64,000 nucleotides of DNA from an uncultured Bacteroidales bacterium. Lineage in GTDB: Bacteria; Bacteroidota; Bacteroidia; Bacteroidales; Bacteroidaceae. The stretch lies in assembly GCA_902763885.1 (NCBI GenBank), contig CACWTU010000002.1, forward strand, positions 124,001 to 188,000, given 5' to 3'. The notes beneath the pieces are model-generated. The model ran no database searches. It saw only the letters and a list, made by a program, of their open reading frames with translations, and was not told the origin of the DNA. The position numbers were made by a program, and so were the translations under genes. This document shows, piece by piece, positions 9,108 through 18,400 of this stretch (positions within the stretch are counted from its first letter, which is position 1; every line of letters begins with the position of its first letter).

Positions 9108-9587
9108 TTAGAAAAGTATATAGTATGTCATGGTTACAGTGACAATAAGTTTCATGCCTGTGCCAACCAGGAAACCTGCAAAAGTGCCCAGAGAAGACTT
9201 CAAGGCCCCGCCGACACTCTTTTCTGACTGAAACAGTTCGGCAAGGAAAGCACCTAAAAGGCTGCACGGGATCATACCTATGGGTGTAAGGAACATTCCT
9301 ATAATCATTCCTATCAGTGCTCCCTGGCTTCCGGCCTTGGTTCCGCCGGCCAACTTGGTGAATTTGGCGGGAACGATGTAGTCAAGTATTGTAACGATAA
9401 TTGTCACTCCAAGCCAGATAAGCACAAAAGTAAGGGACATATCGGCCCCACCTAACTTATGGCTCAGGAAAGCCAGCAGCACACCTACCCAGCTGAGCGG
9501 TGGCCCGGGAAGCCCCGGAACGATGCTGCCTATTATACCTGCCACGCCAAGAATAACAGCCAGCACTATCAGTACGGTTAACCACAT
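9108..9587 (-). CDS. DUF456 family small membrane protein
   Basis: A 159-residue, very hydrophobic protein with about four or five membrane segments. Features typical of DUF456 are the N-terminal IVPGLPGPPLSWVGVLL motif after the first helix, the ILDYIVP segment, and a glycine-rich middle (AGGTKAGSQGALIGMIIGMFL). Function unknown; it probably sits in the inner membrane. It is transcribed in the same direction as the esterase gene 71 bp downstream, but they need not form an operon. Confidence 0.85.
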   Translation of the reverse strand: MWLTVLIVLAVILGVAGIIGSIVPGLPGPPLSWVGVLLAFLSHKLGGADMSLTFVLIWLGVTIIVTILDYIVPAKFTKLAGGTKAGSQGALIGMIIGMFLTPIGMIPCSLLGAFLAELFQSEKSVGGALKSSLGTFAGFLVGTGMKLIVTVTMTYYILF

Positions 9588-9656
9588 GATTTGCCTAATT
9601 TGCCGCTAAGATAGCAATAAAATCATTACTTTTGCCATCCTGAATGTAAACCGCCG

Positions 9657-10238
9657 ATGGTACAGATCCAAGACACAATAGTATCGCTCGATGTCATAAC
9701 CAAGGAGTTCTGCTGTGACCTTAAGAAATGTCACGGCGCCTGCTGCATCGAGGGCGATGCCGGTGCTCCGGTAACTACCGATGAAATCGCACAGATTGAG
9801 CAGTTGCTGCCGCAGATCAGGGATATGTTATCGGCCGATGCCATAAAGGCGATAGAGGAGAGAGGTATTGCATACCCGGACCCTGAGGGGGAACTGGTAA
9901 CCCAGATAGTGAACGGCAAGGACTGCGTGTTTACCTGCTATGATGAGGATGGATGTTGTTACTGTGCCATTGAGAAGGCATATCGCGAGGGTAAGGTGAG
10001 TTTCATGAAACCGGTTTCCTGTCATCTCTATCCCATCCGCGTCAAGAAACTGGGTGCATACTGGGGACTGAATTATAACCGTTGGGATGTGTGTCAGGCT
10101 GCAGTCATCAAGGGACACAGAGAGCATATCCCCGTGTATAAGTGCCTGAAAGAGCCATTGATCCGCCGCTTCGGCCAGGAGTGGTATGATGAACTGGAAC
10201 TGACGGTGAATGAAATGAAGAAACAGAACATTATATAA
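9657..10238 (+). CDS. DUF3109 family cysteine-rich protein
   Basis: A 193-aa soluble protein with a conserved cysteine set: CCDLKKCHGACC at residues 19-30, then CVFTCYDEDGCCYC near residue 88 and PVSCHLYPIR near residue 120. This spacing is typical of DUF3109 (YkgJ-like Zn/Fe-binding proteins) and suggests one or more metal or Fe-S sites. The biochemical role is unknown. A TACTTTTG -7 box lies at 9627-9634, ahead of the ATG at 9657. The gene ends 2 bp before the next ATG, so it is probably co-transcribed with the following lipoprotein. Confidence 0.85.
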   Translation: MVQIQDTIVSLDVITKEFCCDLKKCHGACCIEGDAGAPVTTDEIAQIEQLLPQIRDMLSADAIKAIEERGIAYPDPEGELVTQIVNGKDCVFTCYDEDGCCYCAIEKAYREGKVSFMKPVSCHLYPIRVKKLGAYWGLNYNRWDVCQAAVIKGHREHIPVYKCLKEPLIRRFGQEWYDELELTVNEMKKQNII

Positions 10239-10240
10239 AT

Positions 10241-10996
10241 ATGAAATCAAGGTCAATTATCAGATATTGTGTCATTCTGGCTGTTATAGCTTCTGTAATG
10301 TCATCTTGTGGCAGCGGCTATCAGGAGATACCGTTCGGAGGCATGAAAGGGCGTGTCCAGAAAGTTACCGTAATACACAAGGAGCCGGAGATGTGGCACG
10401 GAAACAGGGCGTATTCCGATGTCATGTCAGTGGAGGCGTCAGCTTATGATATCAATGGTAATGAGATCTGTTCTGCGCAGATGGATAGTGCCGGTATAGT
10501 GCTTGGCGAAGCTGAGAGCCTGTTTGATAAAGGTGTGTGCATACGCAGCACCCAGAAATCCGGAAACAGGGTTATAGCCCGCCTTAATCTGTTGTCACAC
10601 ACCAAACGCACATTGGAATATAATAAGGAGGTGCTTGGCAATACAGTGAGAATGGTGGTAAAGAAGAGCTCCTTTGGACGCAGACACAAAACCGTTGTTA
10701 TTGAGGATGGTGAGATTGTAAACATAAGCATAATAAAGACAGACCGCAAAGGTTATCCTATAGAGGTAAAGGAGAAACATCCCCAAACCGGTTTTGAGGC
10801 TTATCAGTTGAATATTTACGATGATAATTGCAATCTGATTGAGAAACATGTTACCACATCAGATGAAAAGCAAGAAGAGATAATCTATACAAAGTACTCA
10901 GAGTTTGATGAAAAGGGGAACTGGATTAAGGCACGCACATCCAACCGCAACCATCTGCCCGTTGAGAACCTTGAACGCGTTATAGAATACTGGTAA
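10241..10996 (+). CDS. Predicted lipoprotein of unknown function (251 aa)
   Basis: The leader MKSRSIIRYCVILAVIASVMSSC places the lipidated Cys at residue 23. The mature part is beta-rich and contains short phrases such as AYDINGNEI, DRKGYPIEV, IYDDNCNLIEK and EFDEKGNWIKA. These recall the YD/RHS-like small repeats found in many Bacteroidales hypothetical lipoproteins, suggesting a beta-sheet repeat structure. No catalytic motif is visible. It starts 2 bp after the DUF3109 gene and is the second gene of that pair; any functional link is unknown. Confidence 0.75.
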   Translation: MKSRSIIRYCVILAVIASVMSSCGSGYQEIPFGGMKGRVQKVTVIHKEPEMWHGNRAYSDVMSVEASAYDINGNEICSAQMDSAGIVLGEAESLFDKGVCIRSTQKSGNRVIARLNLLSHTKRTLEYNKEVLGNTVRMVVKKSSFGRRHKTVVIEDGEIVNISIIKTDRKGYPIEVKEKHPQTGFEAYQLNIYDDNCNLIEKHVTTSDEKQEEIIYTKYSEFDEKGNWIKARTSNRNHLPVENLERVIEYW

Positions 10997-11053
10997 ACGT
11001 GTTTTTTACACCGAATAAAAAGATTCCCTGGGACAGATATTGTAAAAAAGGAG

Positions 11054-11061
11054 TATATTTG
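11054..11061 (+). promoter_or_regulatory. -7 element of the tRNA-Val(CAC) promoter
   Basis: TATATTTG fits the TAnnTTTG -7 consensus and is 47 bp before the mature tRNA 5' end. No TTTG lies at the -33 position. Confidence 0.5.
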
Positions 11062-11108
11062 CGTTCGGTTTAATGAAGTTGAGCTTCGCTCGACCTCACT
11101 CCGCCAAT

Positions 11109-11183
11109 GTTTCGTTAGCTCAGCCGGTTCAGAGCGCTTGCTTCACACGCAAGAGGTCGGCGGTTCGAATCCGCCACGAAACA
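11109..11183 (+). tRNA. tRNA-Val(CAC)
   Basis: A complete cloverleaf of 75 nt: a 7-bp acceptor stem (11109-11115 with 11176-11182), D stem GCTC/GAGC, anticodon stem CTTGC/GCAAG with loop TTCACAC (anticodon CAC, reading GUG), T stem GGCGG/CCGCC with loop TTCGAAT, and discriminator A73, the valine identity base. CCA is not encoded. Confidence 0.95.
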
Positions 11184-11193
11184 CAAAGCAAAT

Positions 11194-11221
11194 GACCACC
11201 CGTGAGGGTGGTCGTTTTATT
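11194..11221 (+). terminator. Terminator after tRNA-Val(CAC)
   Basis: A perfect 8-bp stem (11194-11201 with 11206-11213) with a GTGA loop is followed by a T-rich stretch. Confidence 0.8.
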
Positions 11222-11275
11222 TGTAGTCGGCCACAAGGCAAGCTTGCTTGCATTAGGGGCCGACTGCAAATAAAA
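11215..11275. repeat. 18-bp near-perfect inverted repeat with a palindromic loop
   Basis: Arms 11215-11232 and 11258-11275 match at 17 of 18 positions. The 25-nt spacer contains the palindrome GCAAGCTTGC. It overlaps the T tract of the tRNA terminator and could form a cruciform or a second terminator stem. No gene lies here. Confidence 0.8.
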
Positions 11276-11321
11276 CTCATCCTGGCGTAGCCTGGATGTA
11301 ATTTGCTTTGCCCAGTTAGCT

Positions 11322-11432
11322 CCCCGCAGGGGATTGCGGATGCGCGTCAGCGAATCCGCCCCGCAGGGGATTGCGGATGCGCGTCAGCGAATCCGCCCCG
11401 CAGGGGTTTGCGGGTGCGCGTCAGCGAATCCG
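11322..11432. repeat. Three tandem copies of a 37-bp GC-rich repeat
   Basis: Units 11322-11358, 11359-11395 and 11396-11432 are head to tail. The first two are identical; the third differs at two bases. Each unit contains a CCCCGCAGGGG palindrome and a GCGGAT/ATCCGC inverted pair, so each can fold into two hairpins. They lie in the 360-nt gap between tRNA-Val and the first MG2-like gene. No protein-coding signal supports the small open frame across them. Confidence 0.9.
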
Positions 11433-11491
11433 CCCCAAACCTTGCCCTCTGATTTATTCCTATTGAGTCTCATTTTTAGCATTATTAGTTT

Positions 11492-11499
11492 TACTTTTG
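11492..11499 (+). promoter_or_regulatory. -7 element for the first MG2-like gene
   Basis: TACTTTTG fits TAnnTTTG and lies 43 bp before the ATG at 11543. The -33 position lacks TTTG, so confidence is moderate. Confidence 0.5.
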
Positions 11500-11542
11500 G
11501 TAAGTTTTTGCAACCTATATATAGAGACCAATAACCCTGCTT

Positions 11543-14500
11543 ATGATGCAAAGAGTCCTTTTGTTTGCTTTCTTATCCCTTATGCCCGCATTTATGTTTG
11601 GGCAGAGTACCGTTACAGGCGTTGTTCTTGACAGCCTCACTCAGGAGCCGCTGCCATCTGCTACGGTTTATATTAATGGCACAACTCAGGGTACCACCAC
11701 AGATTCCGATGGACGTTTTGAGTTGAAAGATGTATCCTTTCCCGCTACGGTTGTGTTCAGTTTTGTGGGTTATCAAGCCAAGGCAATGGAGCTGGACCGT
11801 AATCCGGGAATGCTTACAATAACTCTCTCTCCAAATATTGAATTGCCTGAGATTGTTGTATCGGGCAAGGCCAACAGGGTTGATAAAGTAAATCTGGACT
11901 ATTTCAAGACCATGTTCCTGGGTGATGACAAATGGGGCAAGCGTGCCACCATAAAGAATGAAAATGTACTGATGTTTGACAGATCATACCAATATTCATA
12001 TCAAACCAGACAGATAGGCCAGGCCAGATTCGCAAAAGATTACCTTTCTGTTGATGTGGTTGAGAAACATGAAAAATATCTGGATACGGTAAAAGTGGTT
12101 ACGAGCGTATTTACTGCATGGGCGTATGAACCCCTGATAATTGATATGCCTCTACTGGGATATGAACTTTATGTGGATCTGGTAAGATTCACTGTTGAGC
12201 AGGTAAACAATGTCTCTTCATGTGATATGCTGGGCTACTTTTACTACAAGCCTTATGAGAAACTTAAAAAACGTCAGGCTCAAAGCATAGTCTCAAATCG
12301 TCAAAGAGCATATTGGGGTTCAAGCCAGCATTTCCTGAGGTCTTTTGCCCAGAACAGTTTGGCCGAGAACGGATACATACTGACCGTGCCTGAAACAATT
12401 GAAAAAGGTAAGAGAAAGATATCAATGTCTTTACCAGTCGATGTCAATGAACACTCTACCGGCGTAGGAGACAATACGATTCAGATTTCCGGCCTGAAGG
12501 ACAAGGAGCTCAAGATAAGGTACTACCATAGAGGTGACGGTTCTCCCATGAACTTTAAGGAAAGAGTAAAAGGAATCCGCCATTACACGGAGTCCGGGAT
12601 AACTTTTCTGGAAGAAGGCTGCACATTCCTTAAAGAGGGAATAGTGATAGACAACAACATAAGGTTTACCGGTGAAATATCAAAGAAGAGAGTGGGAGCC
12701 AGCCTTCCTGGTGATTACTGTCCTCCTGCTGATACAAGCAGGACTTATGCGGTCCAATCTATGGATTACGCCGATAATCTGATTAAGTTTACTGATAACA
12801 TCAACCGGTTCAATAGCATATTTCCCCAGGAGAAGGTATATCTTGAATTTGACAATACGGCCTATTTCCAGGGCGAGAACATATGGTTCAAGGCTTTTGT
12901 CACACATGCCACTTCTCTGGAACGTGCGCCCAGCGGGGTTCTTTATGTAGATTTCCTGGCACCTACCGGCCAGCTCATCCTTCAGCAGAAACTAAAGATT
13001 GAGGCGGGTCAGGCTGACGGCGTAATATCTTTGCTTGATGCCGGCACTCAGCAGACACGTGAGAAACGCGGCATTGTGGCATACCCCAGCGGATTCTATG
13101 AGATAAGAGCCTACACCCAGAATATGCTGGACTTCAGTCCCGAAGCTATTTTCTCACGAGTAATTCCCGTCTATACCCAACCAAAGTTTGTAGGAGAGTA
13201 TGACCGCTCACATGTGGTCAGCAATGAGGATAATCCCCTCGTGACAAAGATACGTGGTGAATATAAAGAACAAAAAGAACAAAGAGAACAAAAATGGCGT
13301 GGTAAAGACGTCATGGTGTCATTCTATCCTGAGGGAGGCAATTTTGTCAAGGGCCTGCCCTGCAGAGTGGCATTCAAGGCCATAGGCAGTGATGCGTTCG
13401 GCATTGAAGGAACTCTGGTGGTTGCAGGTGTTTGGGATTCTGTGCGTACCGTTCATGACGGTATGGGTTCATTCTTGATAACTCCCGCAGGAGACTATAC
13501 TAATACGGATTTCTTTCCATCAGGCAGTGACAAGAAATACCAAACCGTGCTGCCTTTTGTAGAAATCAGCGGATACTCCATGATATCCGATATGCTATCT
13601 GACTCACATTTGCAAGTGAACATCTGGCGTACGCAGGACCGTATAGGTGAGCAGACGGCGTTTGCCGTAACCTGTCGTGGTGAGGTGATTTATTTTGAGG
13701 AGATAAAGGATGTTGAGAACAGTCAGTTAAACATAGACTGCTCAGATTGGCCGGTTGGTATATGCCGATTAACTCTTTTCAATAAGGAGGGTAGGATTCT
13801 TTCATCACGCAGTATATTCCATGGCAGTGGGAATTTGAACAGTCCCACGATAGCGGTCAATACAGATAGCTTGTCACACCAGTCTTGCGACAAAGAGGTC
13901 ATTGAGTTCAAACTTACTGATGAGTCCGGCAATCCTCTGCGTGACCGTTTCTGCCTGTCAGTACGTGATGCTGCGGATTATGGCGGCGGACAGACCGATA
14001 ACTTGCAGACCAATTTGCTACTTTCATCTGACCTGAGAGGATACATTCATGACCCCGCCTGGTACCTTGAATCCAATGATGAGGAGCATCGGGAGGCTTT
14101 AAATCTGTTGACTCTGGTGCAAGGCTGGGAACGTTATGAGTGGCAGACTATGACAGGACAGAAAGAGTTTAAGGAGAAGCACCGCATAGAGGAAGGTCTC
14201 ACCATGAACGGCTGGATACTGTCATACGGAAGACGTCAGCCTGTATCGGACATAAGCATCTATGCGGCACTGATGCCTAATGATGACAAGACTCTGTTTG
14301 AATCCTTTGATTACCAGACTGATTCTACCGGTTACTTTGGGTTTGACCTCTCTGACTTTTATGGAAACGGCAATTTTACCATCCATGTGATGGGAACAAA
14401 TAAGAACGGTGAATCCAAGTATAAGACAGGTAAACGCATCCGTTTTGAGCGCGCTGACAGACCTGAGCCCAGACCGTTCTATAAGCAGGAGACAGACCTT

Positions 14501-15427
14501 GACCACAACACATCTCAAGTGTTAGACTATAAGGTTGATTATACTGATTATGACCTTACCCCTGCCCAGCGCCGTAAACTGGGAAAGATGATTGATGACG
14601 TTGATATAGAAGAGGAGAGTGGAAAACTTCGTTTCATTGATTATGACACCTTCACGTCTTTTGAGGCTGAGGAGGATTCGGAGTTTGAACTGGATCAGGG
14701 TGAATACACCACTGATGTTGAGGGATACTTTTTGGACCGCGGTATCAGATTCATAACAGATGCAGAAGATAATTTTGTGGAAATTGCAGAAGAAGGAGAA
14801 GAAAGCGGGACATATGTTGAGAAAGGTATCCACCCCTTCTTTTATGTACACAATCAGGAAAAGATGCTTGAACATAAACCATTTGACAGACCCTTACATA
14901 TCGATATGATTGATGTCAAGAGCATCATTCTTTATGATAATCCCATGTATCCAAGAGATTTTGTGGATCTGATTCCTTTGACGGTAGAATGGAGTAGAAA
15001 ACATGCTGGCGAATGTCCTCCGGGATTGCCCAAAAGCAATAAACTTACCGGATCAGAAATATTCATTCATGACTTTTTCAGCTGGGTGATCCTTACGTGG
15101 GATAGGTTCTATGTGGTTGACATACAGATCAAGAATGACCGGGAACTGCTCTTTTACAATGAAATCCGTAATCTTGGCCGCAGGAGCACCACCGTCAAAG
15201 GATTCACCCGTACCGTGCAGTTCTATGCTCCCGAGTACCCCGATGGACCCATAGAAGGAAATGTTGATGCACGCCGCACCCTCTATTGGAATCCCAACGT
15301 GATAACCGATGAAGAAGGCCACGCCCGCGTGGAGTTCTACAACAACAGCTTCACCCGCCGCTTCACCATCAATGCTGCCGGCATCACCGCCTCCGGCATC
15401 CCATATGTCCTAAACCAAAACTGGTAA
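11543..15427 (+). CDS. Large exported CarboxypepD_reg/MG2-like protein, paralog 1 (1294 aa)
   Basis: Signal peptide 1-20 (ending MFGQ), then a CarboxypepD_reg-like beta-sandwich (~22-105; GVVLDSLTQEPLPSATVYI ... FSFVGYQAK), as at the N-terminus of many TonB-linked Bacteroidetes proteins, but no TonB plug or barrel follows. From about residue 427 (FPQEKVYLEFDNTAYFQGE) there is an MG2-like module resembling the second domain of alpha-2-macroglobulins, then further beta-rich segments. The end, YWNPNVITDEEGHARVEFYN, resembles the last macroglobulin domains. No thioester CxEQ motif was seen. Bacteroidales have related uncharacterised large proteins; a periplasmic or surface protease-trap, adhesive or scaffold role is only a guess. 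First of three tandem paralogs; the next starts 1 bp after its stop codon. Confidence 0.8.
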   Translation: MMQRVLLFAFLSLMPAFMFGQSTVTGVVLDSLTQEPLPSATVYINGTTQGTTTDSDGRFELKDVSFPATVVFSFVGYQAKAMELDRNPGMLTITLSPNIELPEIVVSGKANRVDKVNLDYFKTMFLGDDKWGKRATIKNENVLMFDRSYQYSYQTRQIGQARFAKDYLSVDVVEKHEKYLDTVKVVTSVFTAWAYEPLIIDMPLLGYELYVDLVRFTVEQVNNVSSCDMLGYFYYKPYEKLKKRQAQSIVSNRQRAYWGSSQHFLRSFAQNSLAENGYILTVPETIEKGKRKISMSLPVDVNEHSTGVGDNTIQISGLKDKELKIRYYHRGDGSPMNFKERVKGIRHYTESGITFLEEGCTFLKEGIVIDNNIRFTGEISKKRVGASLPGDYCPPADTSRTYAVQSMDYADNLIKFTDNINRFNSIFPQEKVYLEFDNTAYFQGENIWFKAFVTHATSLERAPSGVLYVDFLAPTGQLILQQKLKIEAGQADGVISLLDAGTQQTREKRGIVAYPSGFYEIRAYTQNMLDFSPEAIFSRVIPVYTQPKFVGEYDRSHVVSNEDNPLVTKIRGEYKEQKEQREQKWRGKDVMVSFYPEGGNFVKGLPCRVAFKAIGSDAFGIEGTLVVAGVWDSVRTVHDGMGSFLITPAGDYTNTDFFPSGSDKKYQTVLPFVEISGYSMISDMLSDSHLQVNIWRTQDRIGEQTAFAVTCRGEVIYFEEIKDVENSQLNIDCSDWPVGICRLTLFNKEGRILSSRSIFHGSGNLNSPTIAVNTDSLSHQSCDKEVIEFKLTDESGNPLRDRFCLSVRDAADYGGGQTDNLQTNLLLSSDLRGYIHDPAWYLESNDEEHREALNLLTLVQGWERYEWQTMTGQKEFKEKHRIEEGLTMNGWILSYGRRQPVSDISIYAALMPNDDKTLFESFDYQTDSTGYFGFDLSDFYGNGNFTIHVMGTNKNGESKYKTGKRIRFERADRPEPRPFYKQETDLDHNTSQVLDYKVDYTDYDLTPAQRRKLGKMIDDVDIEEESGKLRFIDYDTFTSFEAEEDSEFELDQGEYTTDVEGYFLDRGIRFITDAEDNFVEIAEEGEESGTYVEKGIHPFFYVHNQEKMLEHKPFDRPLHIDMIDVKSIILYDNPMYPRDFVDLIPLTVEWSRKHAGECPPGLPKSNKLTGSEIFIHDFFSWVILTWDRFYVVDIQIKNDRELLFYNEIRNLGRRSTTVKGFTRTVQFYAPEYPDGPIEGNVDARRTLYWNPNVITDEEGHARVEFYNNSFTRRFTINAAGITASGIPYVLNQNW
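15287..15402 (+). repeat. 116-bp segment nearly identical to 19089-19204
   Basis: Inside the 3' end of paralog 1. It differs from the equivalent segment of paralog 2 by one base (GTG versus GTC), whereas flanking coding sequence of the two genes is much more diverged. Likely gene conversion tract. Confidence 0.85.
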
Positions 15428-15428
15428 T

Positions 15429-18400
15429 ATGAAAAGATTGTTGTTTGCATTATTATCCCTAATCCCTGCTATCCTGTATGGACAGAACACCATTACAGGA
15501 TATGTCGTTGACAGTAAAACCAGAGAGCCTCTTCCTTCTGCTACAGTTTATATTAATGGTACGACTAAAGGAACCACTACCGATAAAGACGGCCGTTTTG
15601 AGCTGAAAGATGTGTCGTTTCCGACTACTGTTGTATTCAGTTTTGTGGGATATAAGCCGCAAGCCCGTGATCTGGATCGGGTTCCGGATAAAATGACAGT
15701 TGCTCTTGAAACCAATGACAAATTGCCGGAGGTAGTGATATCGGGCAAGGTCAAGAAAAGAGACCTGAACTATTTTAAACGTATGTTCCTGGGTGATGAC
15801 TACTGGGGACGTAATGCGGTCATAAAGAATGAACAGGTCATTACGATAGACATATCTGAATCTTCACGTCCTGTAGAGATAGAAGATAAAAGAGCCGTAG
15901 AATCAAGCGAGATAACTACAGTATTCAGGGCACGGGCCAGTGAACCCATATTGATTGATCTTCCTTTGCTGGGATATGAGTTGTATGTGGACCTGGTAGA
16001 GTTCAAGACTACAAATACTAAAACCCGCTGCTCGAGTGGTATAGGTGGTACTCTTGATATTAACAACCGTACGCTGTGTGATATACTGGGCTACTTTTAC
16101 TACAAGCCCTATGATAACCTTAAAAGACGGCAGGCTCAGAGAATTGAGGAAAACCGCCGGAAGGCATATTGGAACTCAAGCCAGCATTTCTTGAGGTCTT
16201 TCTATGAGGACCGGCTGGCGGAGAACGGATACAATCTGTTTACAAAGGAACTCATCATGGAGGTAGTAAATAGAGACACTATTCCTGTGCCAGAGTCTTT
16301 CCCGGTAGATATAAAGGAGCATTCTCTATTCCTGGGCAATAACAGGATGATGATCTATGGATTGAAGGGGCCGGTTCTTTTTTTGAGATACTATCAGCAG
16401 CGTGACGGCTCACCGTTGGATCTGAAGGAAAGCAGTGATGCCCTTAGACATAAGGATTTCTCTGAATCAACGATTCTTATGTGGCAGGATACCTGTATCT
16501 TCTATAAAGATGGGGGCGTGGCCGATAATAACATACTGTTTGGTGGTTGCATATCGGAAAAGAAGGTCGGAGCATGTTTGCCCGATGACTATACGCCAGC
16601 GGTAAGTGAAAGGAAAGAGAGTAAAGAGAGGGTAAGGTATGAATTGGCAGTAAAGGATTCATCAAGCTATACAAAGGAGCTTATGCGTTTTGCCGGCAAT
16701 ATAAGGCAGTTCAATGAGCTGTTCCCGCAGGAGAAGGTCTATCTGGAGTTTGATAACACAGCATACTTTCAGGGTGAGGATATCTGGTTCAAGGCATTCA
16801 TAACTCACGCCACAACGTTGGAACGTGCCCCCAGCGGTGTACTGTATGTGGACTTCCTGGCACCGACGGGACAGTTGCTCATGCAACAGAAGCTGGAGAT
16901 TGTTGATGGTCAGGCCGATGGCTCCATTTCTCTTATTGACGAAGGTACAGCCCAGTCACGTGAAAAACGCGGTGTTGTGGCATATCCCAGTGGTTTCTAT
17001 GAGATACGTGCTTATACGCAAAATATGCTCGACTTTAGTCCCGAGGCCATATTCTCACGAGTAATACCCGTATATACCCAGCCCAAATATGTGGGAGACT
17101 ATGACAAGTCACATGTAGTAAGCTATCAGGATAATTCCCTTGTAGAGAATATCCGTAAGGAATCTGATGCTACAAAAGGACATAATAACAGTGTGCATGT
17201 ATCATTCTATCCTGAAGGTGGTGACCTGATAAACGGACTCCCGTGCAAGGTGGCATTCAAGGTTACAGGCGGTGATGCATTCGGCATAAAAGGAACCTTG
17301 GTTGTGCCGGGTCTGGATGACTCTGTTTTAACTGTTCATGACGGTATGGGCTCCTTCATTATCACTCCCAAAGGAGCAGGGACGGTTCAATTCATTACAC
17401 CTGATGGCAAGAGCACCCGTTTCATCTTGCCAAAGCCTGTAAGGAGCGGATACTCAATGATTACCAATTCAAGTTCAGATTCATTATTACAGGTAAATAT
17501 CTGGAGGACGCTGGACCGTAAGGGCGAACCTGTGGCATTGACGGTAACCTGTCGTGGTGATATAATCTACTTTGAGGAGATAAAGGACAGTATTGACTCC
17601 AACTTGAACATTGACTGTTCATCCTGGCCCATTGGTGTCTGCAGGATGACTTTGTATGACAGGAATGGTATGATTCTCTCATCACGCAGTATATTCCACA
17701 ACAATGATGAATTCAGAAGTCCTACAATCATTGCCAATACCGACAGCTTGTCACACCAGGCATTCGGCAAAGAAGTTCTGGAGTTCAAACTGAATGACAA
17801 GGATGGTATTCCTTTGCGTGACCGTTTCTGTCTGTCAGTACGTGATGTCGCAGACTACGGCAACGGTATGAACGATAACCTGCTGACCAACCTGCTGCTG
17901 TCATCGGACCTGAGGGGATACATTCATGATCCGGCATGGTATCTGGAATCAAATGATAAGGAGCATCGGGAGGCATTGAACCTGCTTACTTTAGTGCAGG
18001 GTTGGGAGCGCTACGAATGGCAGACTATGACCGGACTTAAGGATTTTGAAGAGAAACACCGTATTGAGACCGGCCTGACCTTGAACGGATGGATACAGTC
18101 ATATCACAAACGTAAACCGGTAGCTGATATAGACATATATGCAACGCTGGTACCGGATAAAAAGACTTTCTGGTCTATTGACAAGTTTAAACATCGTACT
18201 GACTCTACGGGCTATTTTGGCTTTGATTTGTCTGACTTTTACGGCGAGGGCAAGTTCACCATCAACCTGATGTCAACCAAGCGTAGCGGCCAGTCCAAGT
18301 ATGAGAGGCATAAAAGAATTACGCTTGAACGTGCTGAACGTCCTGCACCCAGACCATTCCTGAAACAGGAGATGGACCTGAACCATAACAAGCTCCAATT

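Noticed and set aside
11322-11432. Possible CRISPR array (three regularly repeated units)
   Set aside because: The units are directly contiguous with no spacers, and there are no cas genes.
11334-11534. 66-codon open frame across the 37-bp repeats
   Set aside because: It is an artefact of the repeat having a length that shifts frame, has no promoter or family match and its end overlaps the next gene's promoter.
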